NCBI GenBank assembly: GCA_902780985.1
Contig: CACZHN010000173.1
Coordinates: forward strand, 1 to 8,133
Direction of reading: 5' to 3'
DNA: 8,133 nt
Origin: an uncultured Lachnospiraceae bacterium
GTDB taxonomy: Bacteria > Bacillota_A > Clostridia > Lachnospirales > Lachnospiraceae
Below are positions 1 to 5,712 of this stretch, piece after piece (position 1 is the stretch's first letter; every line of letters starts with the position of its first letter). The translations under genes were made by a program, and so were the position numbers. The notes beneath the pieces were generated by a model. It made no database searches, was not told the origin of the DNA, and was given only the letters and a program-made list of their open reading frames with translations.

Positions 1-1
1 T

Positions 2-469
2 GCAGAGGTTATACGTAACACTGTTGCAAACTTCAACGGAGTCGAGCACAGAATTCAGTTCGTAAGAGAGCTTAACGGAGTTAAGTTCTACAACGATTCA
101 AAGGGAACAAATCCGGATGCTGCAATTAAAGCTATCGAGGCTATGATAGGACAGACAGTTCTTATCGGCGGCGGTTATGATAAGAAGTCGACTTATGATG
201 AATGGGTAAGTCTCTTCCCGGGAAAGGTAAGATGCCTTGTCCTTATCGGAGCAACTGCGGATGATATAGAGAAGTGTGCGAGAGAGCATGGCTTTAATGA
301 CATTGCCCGCAAGGACACGCTTAAGGAAGCTGTTGAATATGCTTACTCGGTTGCACAGAACGGAGATAACGTGCTTCTGTCACCGGCCTGCGCAAGCTGG
401 GATATGTTCAAGAGCTTTGAACAAAGAGGAGAACTCTTTGTAGAATATGTAAATGGATTAGAGGGATAA
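2..469 (+). CDS. murD: UDP-N-acetylmuramoylalanine--D-glutamate ligase MurD, C-terminal part
   Basis: MurD is the cytoplasmic ATP-dependent ligase that adds D-glutamate to UDP-MurNAc-L-alanine during peptidoglycan precursor synthesis. The gene enters from the left edge in frame 2, so only the last 155 residues are present out of roughly 450 usual for the family. The fragment starts in the end of the central ATPase domain (FNGVEHRIQFV, then FYNDSKGTNPDAAI, the linker and C-terminal-domain motif in which DSK-TN is conserved). It continues through the C-terminal Mur ligase domain with the typical closing motif SPACASWDMFKSFEQRG. DSKGTN instead of the commoner DSKATN is a mild variation that I believe occurs in related Clostridia. 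The stop codon is TAA at 467-469, 4 nt before the ftsW start, which implies co-transcription and possible translational coupling. Identification is by motif recognition and is very secure. The true start lies outside the window. Confidence 0.96.
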   Translation, partial: AEVIRNTVANFNGVEHRIQFVRELNGVKFYNDSKGTNPDAAIKAIEAMIGQTVLIGGGYDKKSTYDEWVSLFPGKVRCLVLIGATADDIEKCAREHGFNDIARKDTLKEAVEYAYSVAQNGDNVLLSPACASWDMFKSFEQRGELFVEYVNGLEG

Positions 470-473
470 GTTA

Positions 474-1607
474 TTGGCTGCAAGAAAAGCAAAATTCGTA
501 AAAGGAACATACTTCGATTACCCGTCACTATTCTTAGTGCTTTTTCTTGCTATGTTCGGACTTATGATGATCTACAGCTCCAGCAGCTATGTTGCAAACA
601 ATACCTTTAAAGACGGAGCGTACTATCTGAAAAGACAGTTCTTCTTTTCTCTTATGGGTATTGTGGGAATGCTGGCACTTTCGCGTTACAGATATCAGAG
701 ATTTAAGAAGTTTATGATCGCTATCATGGCGCTTCAGTTCATACTTCTTATCCTGGTTATGATCATAGGCAGCGCCGCTAACGGTTCCACAAGATGGATC
801 TATCTCGGACCTGTCGGATTTCAGCCGTCGGAGATAGCGAAGCTTTCGCTTATCATTTACATGGCTTCGATGTGTTCCGAACATCCCGAACTTATGAAGA
901 ATCTGCCGGGTACGGGAATTCTTTTCTCGGTACCGATAGTTATAATAGGACTTATTGCAAAAGAAAACTTAAGTACCGCCATCATATGTGCGGGAATAGT
1001 TGTCTGCATATGGATAGTTGCAACACCTAAGCTGGGATATCTTATTCCGCTGGGTATTGTATCGGTGCTTGCGGGACTTGCGCTTATCTTCGGAACAGGT
1101 TACCGAAGTGCGCGTATAGATGCATGGTTCCATCCGGAAACAGCTGAGAACGGATATCAGACCATGCAGGCTCTGTATGCCATCGGTTCCGGAGGAATCT
1201 TCGGAAGAGGTCTGGGACAGAGTATCCAGAAGATGGGGTATATACCGTTTGCGCAGAATGATATGATATTTTCGGTTATTTGCGAAGAGCTCGGACTCAT
1301 TGGAGGTATCGGGCTTATTATCGTTTTTGTAATGCTGCTCTGGAGATTTAAGTTTATAGCGGAAGGCGCACCGGACAGATTCGGTTCGCTGCTTGTGGTG
1401 GGAGTTCTCTGTCACATAGCCGTACAGGTTCTTATAAACATCGCGGTTGTTACAAATGTTATACCGAATACGGGTGTACCGCTTCCGTTTATCAGTTACG
1501 GTGGTTCATCTCTTATATTCCTTTTCTGTGAGATAGGAATAGTTCTTTCTGTTTCAAGACAGATCGAACCTATAAGTCTTCAGGACGCTGAAGAAATAAG
1601 GAAATGA
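474..1607 (+). CDS. ftsW: FtsW, SEDS-family septal peptidoglycan glycosyltransferase
   Basis: FtsW is an integral membrane SEDS protein that polymerises lipid II into septal glycan together with a class B penicillin-binding protein. The 377-residue product has the usual family length and about ten hydrophobic segments, starting near residues 17-36. Family motifs visible are GSTRWI (104-109), FQPSE (116-120), GRGLGQSIQK (244-253), QNDMIFSVICEELG (261-274) and PFISYGGSS (338-346). Asp263 aligns with the catalytic aspartate of SEDS enzymes. Phe259 stands where a glutamate (P-E) is normal. The start is TTG at 474, because the next in-frame ATG (residue 27) would delete the first membrane segment; a GAGGGA ribosome site at 461-466 is correctly spaced. 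It follows murD by 4 nt and precedes ftsQ by 4 nt. SpoVE or RodA are close paralogues, but the dcw position favours FtsW. Confidence 0.94.
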   Translation: MAARKAKFVKGTYFDYPSLFLVLFLAMFGLMMIYSSSSYVANNTFKDGAYYLKRQFFFSLMGIVGMLALSRYRYQRFKKFMIAIMALQFILLILVMIIGSAANGSTRWIYLGPVGFQPSEIAKLSLIIYMASMCSEHPELMKNLPGTGILFSVPIVIIGLIAKENLSTAIICAGIVVCIWIVATPKLGYLIPLGIVSVLAGLALIFGTGYRSARIDAWFHPETAENGYQTMQALYAIGSGGIFGRGLGQSIQKMGYIPFAQNDMIFSVICEELGLIGGIGLIIVFVMLLWRFKFIAEGAPDRFGSLLVVGVLCHIAVQVLINIAVVTNVIPNTGVPLPFISYGGSSLIFLFCEIGIVLSVSRQIEPISLQDAEEIRK

Positions 1608-1611
1608 TCAT

Positions 1612-2319
1612 ATGAGAAAACTCGGAATAATATTGTTAATATTTCTTGTGATACTCGGAGGAGGCCTGTTCTATCTGAGCACCTTTAAGCTTCAGGAAAT
1701 AGAAGTTACGGGATGTGAGATGGCGTCCGCTGAGGAAGTAAGAAAAGTATATGAGGACAAATGCAAGTTCGGTAATACACTGGAACTTCTGCTGAGGTCC
1801 AAGTTCGATTCTTCCTGCGATGTTCCTTTCGTGGCGAAGAGCGATATAGAATATGTATCGAAGAACAAAGTGAGAGTTCTGGTATACGAAAAGTCCGTAG
1901 CCGGATGTATACAGTATATGGAAAACTACGTGTACTTCGATAAGGATGGAATAGTTCTGGAAACCTCACCTGAGAAGTTCAAGAACGTTCCGTATATAAA
2001 GGGACTTAAGGTTAAAAGCTGGGAGCTGGGAGAACCGCTTCCGCTGGATGATAAAAAGAAGTTTAACCTTATTCTCAATATCACACAGCTCATCATAAAG
2101 TATGATCTGGTGATAGACGGAATCCAGTTTACCAACGAGGACGAAGTGATACTTTATCACGAAGGAATCGAAATAGAACTTGGAGACGGATCGAATCTGG
2201 CGATACAGATGATGAACCTCGGAAGCATTTTGGAGGGACTCGAAGGAAAGACGGGAGTCCTTTATATGAAAGAGTTCAGCGATGATAATTCAACCGCCAG
2301 CTTTAAAGAGAAAAAGTAG
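1612..2319 (+). CDS. ftsQ: FtsQ/DivIB-type cell division protein
   Basis: This looks like a bitopic divisome protein of the FtsQ/DivIB family, which bridges the transglycosylase/transpeptidase machinery and the FtsL/FtsB (DivIC) pair at the septum. The 235 residues show a very short cytoplasmic end (MRKLG), one membrane helix at about 6-22 and a POTRA-like segment beginning FKLQEIEVTGC (25-35), where the family's 'I-V-G' pattern fits. A beta-rich domain follows, containing VRVLVYEKSVAGCIQY (87-102) and a YFDKDGIVLE motif (108-117), also typical of FtsQ/DivIB. The C-terminal tail (221-235) is charged and probably disordered. Four cysteines (35, 51, 69, 99) lie on the predicted external side. 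An AAGGA ribosome site at 1598-1602 serves ATG 1612, 4 nt after ftsW. Sequence identity in this family is low, so the assignment rests on architecture and location between ftsW and ftsZ. Confidence 0.88.
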   Translation: MRKLGIILLIFLVILGGGLFYLSTFKLQEIEVTGCEMASAEEVRKVYEDKCKFGNTLELLLRSKFDSSCDVPFVAKSDIEYVSKNKVRVLVYEKSVAGCIQYMENYVYFDKDGIVLETSPEKFKNVPYIKGLKVKSWELGEPLPLDDKKKFNLILNITQLIIKYDLVIDGIQFTNEDEVILYHEGIEIELGDGSNLAIQMMNLGSILEGLEGKTGVLYMKEFSDDNSTASFKEKK

Positions 2320-2330
2320 ACATAAAGTAT

Positions 2331-2359
2331 TTGATTTTTTGAATAAAAACCATTATTAT
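2331..2359 (+). promoter_or_regulatory. Predicted sigma-A promoter for ftsZ
   Basis: TTGATT (2331-2336) and TATTAT (2354-2359) are separated by exactly 17 bp, in the AT-rich gap between ftsQ and ftsZ. Transcription would begin near 2366, giving a leader of about 60 nt before the TTG start of ftsZ. An overlapping TATAAT at 2359-2364 has no well-spaced -35 partner (TTGAAT at 2339-2344 leaves only 14 bp), so it is the weaker reading. An extra promoter would let FtsZ be made at higher levels than the upstream dcw genes. Confidence 0.6.
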
Positions 2360-2372
2360 ATAATAAGTTGAA

Positions 2373-2395
2373 AATGCGCTAATTATGCGTTCATT
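2373..2395 (+). other. Imperfect inverted repeat in the ftsZ leader
   Basis: AATGCGC (2373-2379) can pair with GCG (2387-2389) and CATT (2392-2395), leaving a 7-nt loop and a 2-nt bulge (TT at 2390-2391). It lies between the predicted transcript start and the ribosome site of ftsZ. It may be a small leader hairpin or a protein site. It is weak enough that chance cannot be excluded. Confidence 0.25.
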
Positions 2396-2412
2396 TATAT
2401 GTGAGAAAGTTT

Positions 2413-2420
2413 AAGGAGGA
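2413..2420 (+). promoter_or_regulatory. Strong ribosome binding site that fixes the ftsZ start at TTG 2428
   Basis: AAGGAGGA at 2413-2420 is a near-perfect Shine-Dalgarno sequence, placed 7 nt before the in-frame TTG at 2428. The in-frame GTG at 2401 has no such site in front of it, and starting there would place this ribosome site inside the coding sequence. The protein read from 2428 begins LEIKSND after the initiator Met, the expected FtsZ N-terminus in related Clostridia. Confidence 0.88.
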
Positions 2421-2427
2421 TAAGACC

Positions 2428-3669
2428 TTGCTCGAGATTAAGTCAAATGATGAGAAGACACCTGCAAGAATACTCGTAATCGGTGTAGGTGGCGCTGGAA
2501 ATAATGCGGTTAACCGTATGATCGATGAGAATGTTGAGGGCGTCGAGCTTATAGCTATAAATACAGATAAGCAGGCACTTTCGCTTAGCCGTGCAACTAC
2601 AAAGATTCAGATTGGTGAGAAGCTCACTAAGGGTCTTGGTGCCGGTGCTAAGCCTGAGATCGGTGCAAGTGCAGTAGAAGAGAACAGAGAAGAGATTAAC
2701 GATATAATTAAAGATGCAGATATGGTATTCGTAACCTGCGGTATGGGTGGTGGAACCGGTACAGGTGCTGCTCCTATAGTTGCAGAGATCGCTCGTAATC
2801 TCGGAATACTTACAGTCGGAGTTGTTACAAAGCCGTTTACATTCGAGGGAAGACCTCGTATGAACAATGCACTTAACGGAATAGCAAAGCTCAGTGAGAA
2901 TGTTGATACACTCATCGTTATTCCTAACGATAAGCTTCTCCAGATCTGTGATAAGAGAACAAGCATTCCGGATGCTCTTAAGAAGGCTGACGAAGTTCTT
3001 CAGCAGGGTGTTCAGGGTGTTACAGACCTTATCAATAAACCGGGTCTCATCAACCTTGACTTTGCGGATATACAGACAGTTATGCGTGACAAGGGTATCG
3101 CTCATATCGGTATCGGTCGCGGAAGCGGAGATAACAAGGCAGTTGATGCTATCAAGGCTGCTATGGATTCACCACTTCTTGAGACAACAGTTAACGGAGC
3201 ATCAGATATCATCGTTAACTTCTCAGGAAATGTAGGAATAGTTGAAGCATATGATGCAATCACATACCTTACAGAAGTTGCCGGCGAAGAGGCAAACATC
3301 ATCTTCGGTACAGTTGATAATGATGTAGTCGGAGAGGACGTAAGCATAACAATCATTGCTACAGGCCTTGAGAGCGAAGGAAGAAGCAGTGTGGTAACAA
3401 GTTCAAGAAGTGCTGTTTCAGCACCTGTTTCACAGGGACTTAAGAATCCTACAGTTTCAAGCTATGCAGATACTACAATTAAGAGTCCTGCATTTACAGC
3501 TCCTAAGACTAAGGCTACACCGGTTCCGCTCAACCTTCAGCAGTCTGCTCCTGCAGCACCTGTTGCTGAGCCTGCGGCACCTGCAGCACAGCCTGCGGAT
3601 ACAGCGGCAGTAAAGCCTGCTAACAATCCACAGAGCATTAAAATACCAGATTTCCTTAAGAGAGGATAA
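2428..3669 (+). CDS. ftsZ: Cell division protein FtsZ
   Basis: FtsZ is the tubulin-like GTPase that polymerises into the cytokinetic Z-ring at mid-cell and recruits the divisome. From TTG 2428 the protein has 413 residues. Visible elements are the nucleotide-binding [13 protein letters not shown] (19-31), the tubulin signature [10 protein letters not shown] (107-116), and the T7 synergy loop NLDFADI (209-215), whose acidic residues complete the GTPase site of the neighbouring subunit. A low-complexity linker rich in Ala, Pro, Ser and Thr (about 315-402) follows, then the conserved C-terminal peptide [10 protein letters not shown] (404-413), which binds partners such as SepF or FtsA. The upstream in-frame GTG (2401) would add nine residues but lacks a ribosome site. 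CGT arginine codons are commoner here than in neighbours, as expected for a highly expressed gene. Own promoter upstream, terminator downstream. All key residues are intact. Confidence 0.98.
   Translation: MLEIKSNDEKTPARILVIGVGGAGNNAVNRMIDENVEGVELIAINTDKQALSLSRATTKIQIGEKLTKGLGAGAKPEIGASAVEENREEINDIIKDADMVFVTCGMGGGTGTGAAPIVAEIARNLGILTVGVVTKPFTFEGRPRMNNALNGIAKLSENVDTLIVIPNDKLLQICDKRTSIPDALKKADEVLQQGVQGVTDLINKPGLINLDFADIQTVMRDKGIAHIGIGRGSGDNKAVDAIKAAMDSPLLETTVNGASDIIVNFSGNVGIVEAYDAITYLTEVAGEEANIIFGTVDNDVVGEDVSITIIATGLESEGRSSVVTSSRSAVSAPVSQGLKNPTVSSYADTTIKSPAFTAPKTKATPVPLNLQQSAPAAPVAEPAAPAAQPADTAAVKPANNPQSIKIPDFLKRG
3550..3589 (+). repeat. Short degenerate repeat in the ftsZ linker
   Basis: The ten-base unit CCTGCRGCAC occurs three times (3550-3559, 3571-3580, 3580-3589), with a partial fourth copy at 3592-3600. 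It encodes the Ala/Pro-rich part of the intrinsically disordered FtsZ linker. Such linkers vary in length between species, and slippage at this repeat is a plausible source. Confidence 0.5.
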
Positions 3670-3690
3670 TCAAACTGATACAGATAATTT

Positions 3691-3720
3691 ACCGGTGGTG
3701 TGAAGAGCATCACCGGTTTT
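3691..3720 (+). terminator. Intrinsic terminator after ftsZ
   Basis: ACCGGTGGTG (3691-3700) pairs with CATCACCGGT (3708-3717), a 10-bp stem with one G-U pair and a 7-nt loop (TGAAGAG). The sequence TTTCGTT follows, so the U-tract is short and interrupted. It lies 22 nt after the ftsZ stop codon and separates the division genes from the glycosyltransferase operon. The weak U-tract may allow some read-through. Confidence 0.8.
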
Positions 3721-3759
3721 CGTTCTGTGCAAAATATGTTATTATGAGGTCGCCGGTAA

Positions 3760-4512
3760 ATGATCAGTGTTATAATTCCCTGTTATAAGGGAAATGCTAC
3801 AATAAGAAAAGCGGTTATGTCAGTGTTGAATCAGACATATCAGGATACGGAAGTTATCGTTCTTGATATAGCCAGAACACTGGATAGAAAACTGCTCAAA
3901 ACCTTTGATGAGGATCTTCCGAATGTAAGAGTTTATTCCTACGATAAAGTTATGGATCCTGCGGAAGCAAGAAATCAGGGTGTGGCACTGGCAAAGGGGG
4001 AGTATGTGGCTTTCCTGGATGCGGACGACTTCTGGAGAGAAGATAAGCTGGAAAAACAGCTTAAGGTTATGGAGAAGTATTCGGTCAGAGGAATTCGCCC
4101 GGTGATGTGTACCACGGGACGTTCTCTTGTGAGCGAATCGGGAAGATACCTGGGAAGATTCATCGGTTGTGATAAGATCATTACATACGAGAAGCTACTT
4201 CTCGGTAATCAGATAAATTGTTCTTCGGTGCTTATGAAGAGAAGTCTGGCGGCGAAATATACATTTCCGGCAGGGGACTTTCATGAGGACTATGCACTGT
4301 GGCTTGATATACTGTGCCATGGCGGTTATGCGGTGGGAATCAATCTTCCGCTGCTCAGATACAGGGTACGCCGCGACAGCCAGTCGGGTAACAAGCTTAA
4401 ATCCGCGGTCATGACATACAGAGTTTACAGATATTCGGGATTCGGCGTGGGCGGATCGATATACTACATGATCCACTACGCATTTAACGGACTTAAAAAG
4501 TATTTTTTCTAA
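3760..4512 (+). CDS. Family 2 glycosyltransferase (GT-A fold)
   Basis: This is a probable cytoplasmic, inverting glycosyltransferase that moves a sugar from a nucleotide-sugar donor to an unknown acceptor. The 250 residues open with the GT2 nucleotide-binding strand MISVIIPCYKGNATIRKAVMS and SVLNQTYQDTEVIVLD. They carry AEARNQGVALAKGEYVAFLD (69-87), the metal/UDP-binding DADD (87-90) followed by FWREDKLEKQL, and the late acidic motif HEDYALWLDIL (175-185), where the catalytic base is expected. The YR (201-202) plus SGNK (209-212) segment is typical of the WcaA/WfaP-like bacterial GT2 group. No clear membrane helix is present. ATG 3760 has a TGAGGT ribosome site at 3745-3750. The coiled-coil gene follows after 13 nt, so the two are probably co-transcribed. 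Surface polysaccharide or teichoic-acid decoration is possible, but donor and acceptor cannot be read from sequence. I found no convincing own promoter. Confidence 0.88.
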   Translation: MISVIIPCYKGNATIRKAVMSVLNQTYQDTEVIVLDIARTLDRKLLKTFDEDLPNVRVYSYDKVMDPAEARNQGVALAKGEYVAFLDADDFWREDKLEKQLKVMEKYSVRGIRPVMCTTGRSLVSESGRYLGRFIGCDKIITYEKLLLGNQINCSSVLMKRSLAAKYTFPAGDFHEDYALWLDILCHGGYAVGINLPLLRYRVRRDSQSGNKLKSAVMTYRVYRYSGFGVGGSIYYMIHYAFNGLKKYFF

Positions 4513-4525
4513 CAGGTGAATATAA

Positions 4526-5335
4526 ATGGAAAACAGAATGAACGACAGGGCTTCGGTTCTTCTCGGCAGACTGAGAAATGAAGTCGAATCCGCAAAGACA
4601 GCGGCTATGTCCGATAAGGTCCTTGTGGACAGAGAAGAGATGCTGACCCTCATCGCCAAGCTGGAAGAAGTTATGGCTTCCGAGCTGGCTCAATACAGAG
4701 AGATAACGGATAAGAGAGCACGTATCATCAGTGATGCGAAGCTTATCTCCGATAAGATAAAGTACGAGGCTGAGAAGAGTGCCAGCCGTATCAGAGTTAC
4801 GAAGAGACGCCCTGGAGAGACATCTCCTTTCAGAGTGGCTGAACTTGATAACGATGAGAAAGCAGCTCTCAGAACGGCAAACGATATATATGCCGCATCG
4901 CTTATCTATACTGATGAGATGCTTACGGAAGTTGACCATCTGGTAAATGATGCATACAACAAGATCGAGCAGGAGTACAGACGTGTGCTGGATACCCTGC
5001 ACGGAAAGATCGAAGAGATCACGGACAGCAAGGCCGAACTCATGGGTAACCTTGAGGATCTCAGCAAGATGGACAGATATACCCAGATCATGGAACTGGG
5101 AAGCCTTCTTTCCGAAGAGCTTTATACCGAGAAACTTAAAGCGGCTGCGGAAGAAAAGGAAAAGAGTACACAGCTTTCCATCGAATTCGATGAGAGGATT
5201 CCGGGTGAGGGAGCAGATACGGAGGAACGCATCAATCCTGACAGAACGGGAGTCAAGCTGGAGGAAAAGAAGAGTTCGCTTAACATAAAGGTTATGGACA
5301 GAAGCGGAGAAGCAGTCGGAAGAATTGGTGAGTAA
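4526..5335 (+). CDS. Charged coiled-coil protein of unknown function (clostridial 'ATPase'-annotated type)
   Basis: I do not know a defined function. The 269-residue product is highly charged, has no signal peptide or membrane helix, and is mostly predicted helix. Residues 30-90 (SDKVLVDREEMLTLIAKLEEVM, then repeated I--A---- spacing) and 108-215 look like two coiled-coil blocks separated by a basic, Pro/Gly-containing hinge (RVTKRRPGETSP, 90-101). The tail (220-269) is acidic and probably disordered. The 'VDREE(M/L)L-LI--L' opening resembles a group of clostridial coiled-coil proteins that databases tend to label ATPase or V-type ATPase subunit H-like; I see no Walker motif, so that label is not supported. 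A scaffold or polarity role, as for DivIVA-like proteins, is only a guess. ATG 4526 has AGGTG at 4514-4518. It ends 3 nt before the mini-ORF at 5339 and 11 nt before the thioesterase frame. Confidence 0.75.
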   Translation: MENRMNDRASVLLGRLRNEVESAKTAAMSDKVLVDREEMLTLIAKLEEVMASELAQYREITDKRARIISDAKLISDKIKYEAEKSASRIRVTKRRPGETSPFRVAELDNDEKAALRTANDIYAASLIYTDEMLTEVDHLVNDAYNKIEQEYRRVLDTLHGKIEEITDSKAELMGNLEDLSKMDRYTQIMELGSLLSEELYTEKLKAAAEEKEKSTQLSIEFDERIPGEGADTEERINPDRTGVKLEEKKSSLNIKVMDRSGEAVGRIGE

Positions 5336-5338
5336 TAT

Positions 5339-5350
5339 ATGACTTCATGA
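5339..5350 (+). other. Three-codon mini-ORF (M-T-S-stop) at the thioesterase junction
   Basis: ATG at 5339 has the only good ribosome site in this stretch (GGTGAG, 5327-5332, 6 nt away). It is followed by ACT, TCA and the stop TGA (5348-5350). That TGA overlaps the ATG at 5347 as ATGA. I infer that 5339 was the ancestral thioesterase start, now cut off from its frame by loss of internal sequence. Termination at 5350 could allow reinitiation at 5347. Confidence 0.45.
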
Positions 5351-5664
5351 GACAGGTGGGAATATCCTACGATGAGCTTGAGGAAAAGAACATCATCATT
5401 CCCGTACTTGAACTTCATGATAACTATATAAAGAGCCTGACCTTCGGCGATGAGATCGAGATAAGCATATCTCTTGTAAAACTTTCGGCCGTAAGGTTCA
5501 GAATGGCATATGAGATTAAGAAGGTTGATACCGGCGAGGTGGTTCATAAGGCAGAGACAGCACATTGCTTTGTAGGACCGGGACTGGTGCCTCTTAACCT
5601 TAAGAAGCATTTCCCTGAGGTCTATAAGGTATTCGAGGATTATCTCGAGCCGGAGGAAAACTAA
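5347..5664 (+). CDS. Hotdog-fold acyl-CoA thioesterase, N-terminally truncated (possible pseudogene)
   Basis: The 105 residues match the second part of YbgC/4-hydroxybenzoyl-CoA-type thioesterases: RQVGISYDELEEKNIIIPV resembles the usual '(F)L-QIGY-Y--MEE-GI-SPV'. FGDEIEI, the central strands, AETAHCF (69-75) and the final FPEVYKVFEDYL also fit. Full-length members have about 130-145 residues and begin with a 'YYETD-MG--HHSNY--W-EEAR' segment carrying the catalytic aspartate; that segment is absent here. Just before ATG 5347 the codons GAC TTC (Asp-Phe) still match the family, then TGA at 5329-5331 closes the frame. No frame of the preceding 100 bases encodes the missing part. ATG 5347 has no ribosome site of its own. 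Either the gene is decaying and catalytically dead, a non-catalytic remnant is made by reinitiation, or the assembly lost about 90 bp. The stop codon lies inside the palindrome at 5660-5676. Confidence 0.72.
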   Translation: MRQVGISYDELEEKNIIIPVLELHDNYIKSLTFGDEIEISISLVKLSAVRFRMAYEIKKVDTGEVVHKAETAHCFVGPGLVPLNLKKHFPEVYKVFEDYLEPEEN

Positions 5665-5676
5665 CCGTCGGTTAGT
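5660..5676. promoter_or_regulatory. Perfect 17-bp palindrome, operator-like, abutting the pur promoter
   Basis: ACTAACCG, a central T, and CGGTTAGT form an 8-bp perfect inverted repeat at 5660-5676. The -35 box TTGACA begins at 5678, one base further on. The spacing is too tight for a good RNA hairpin loop and no U-tract follows, so a DNA site for a dimeric regulator is likelier than a terminator. It does not resemble the Bacillus PurBox core (CCGAAC). Palindromes of this size are common as TetR-type operators, but no regulator gene is in the window. Confidence 0.6.
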
Positions 5677-5677
5677 C

Positions 5678-5706
5678 TTGACACAACAGGGGATTTACTC
5701 TATATT
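5678..5706 (+). promoter_or_regulatory. Predicted strong sigma-A promoter for the purM-purN-purD operon
   Basis: TTGACA (5678-5683), a 17-bp spacer and TATATT (5701-5706) form a near-consensus housekeeping promoter between the thioesterase remnant and purM. Transcription would start near 5713, giving a leader of about 65 nt. The leader is too short and lacks the recognisable core of a purine riboswitch, so control at the adjacent palindrome is the better candidate. Confidence 0.82.
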
Positions 5707-5712
5707 CATACG

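Noticed and set aside
969..1415. Minus-strand open frame opposite ftsW
   Set aside because: The composition is irregular, it resembles no family, and it lies wholly inside a secure conserved gene.
2443..3105. Long open frame on the minus strand opposite ftsZ
   Set aside because: It is a shadow of the ftsZ codon pattern: it is Cys/Ser/Thr/Tyr-rich, has no recognisable motif and shows no ribosome site I can support.
3717..3745. Promoter TTTTCG-N17-TATTAT for the glycosyltransferase
   Set aside because: The -35 match is poor and lies within the terminator, and the start site would fall after the ribosome binding site.
4947..5288. Alternative + strand frame inside the coiled-coil gene, considered as the missing thioesterase N-terminus
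   Set aside because: It is Arg/Ser-rich, lacks any ETD-MG--HHSNY-like motif and ends at 5288, so it cannot supply the missing segment.
5661..5680. Palindrome at the end of the thioesterase gene read as an intrinsic terminator
   Set aside because: The symmetric arms leave a one-base centre, so the RNA stem would be only about 6 bp, and CTTGACA follows instead of a U-tract. A DNA operator fits better.
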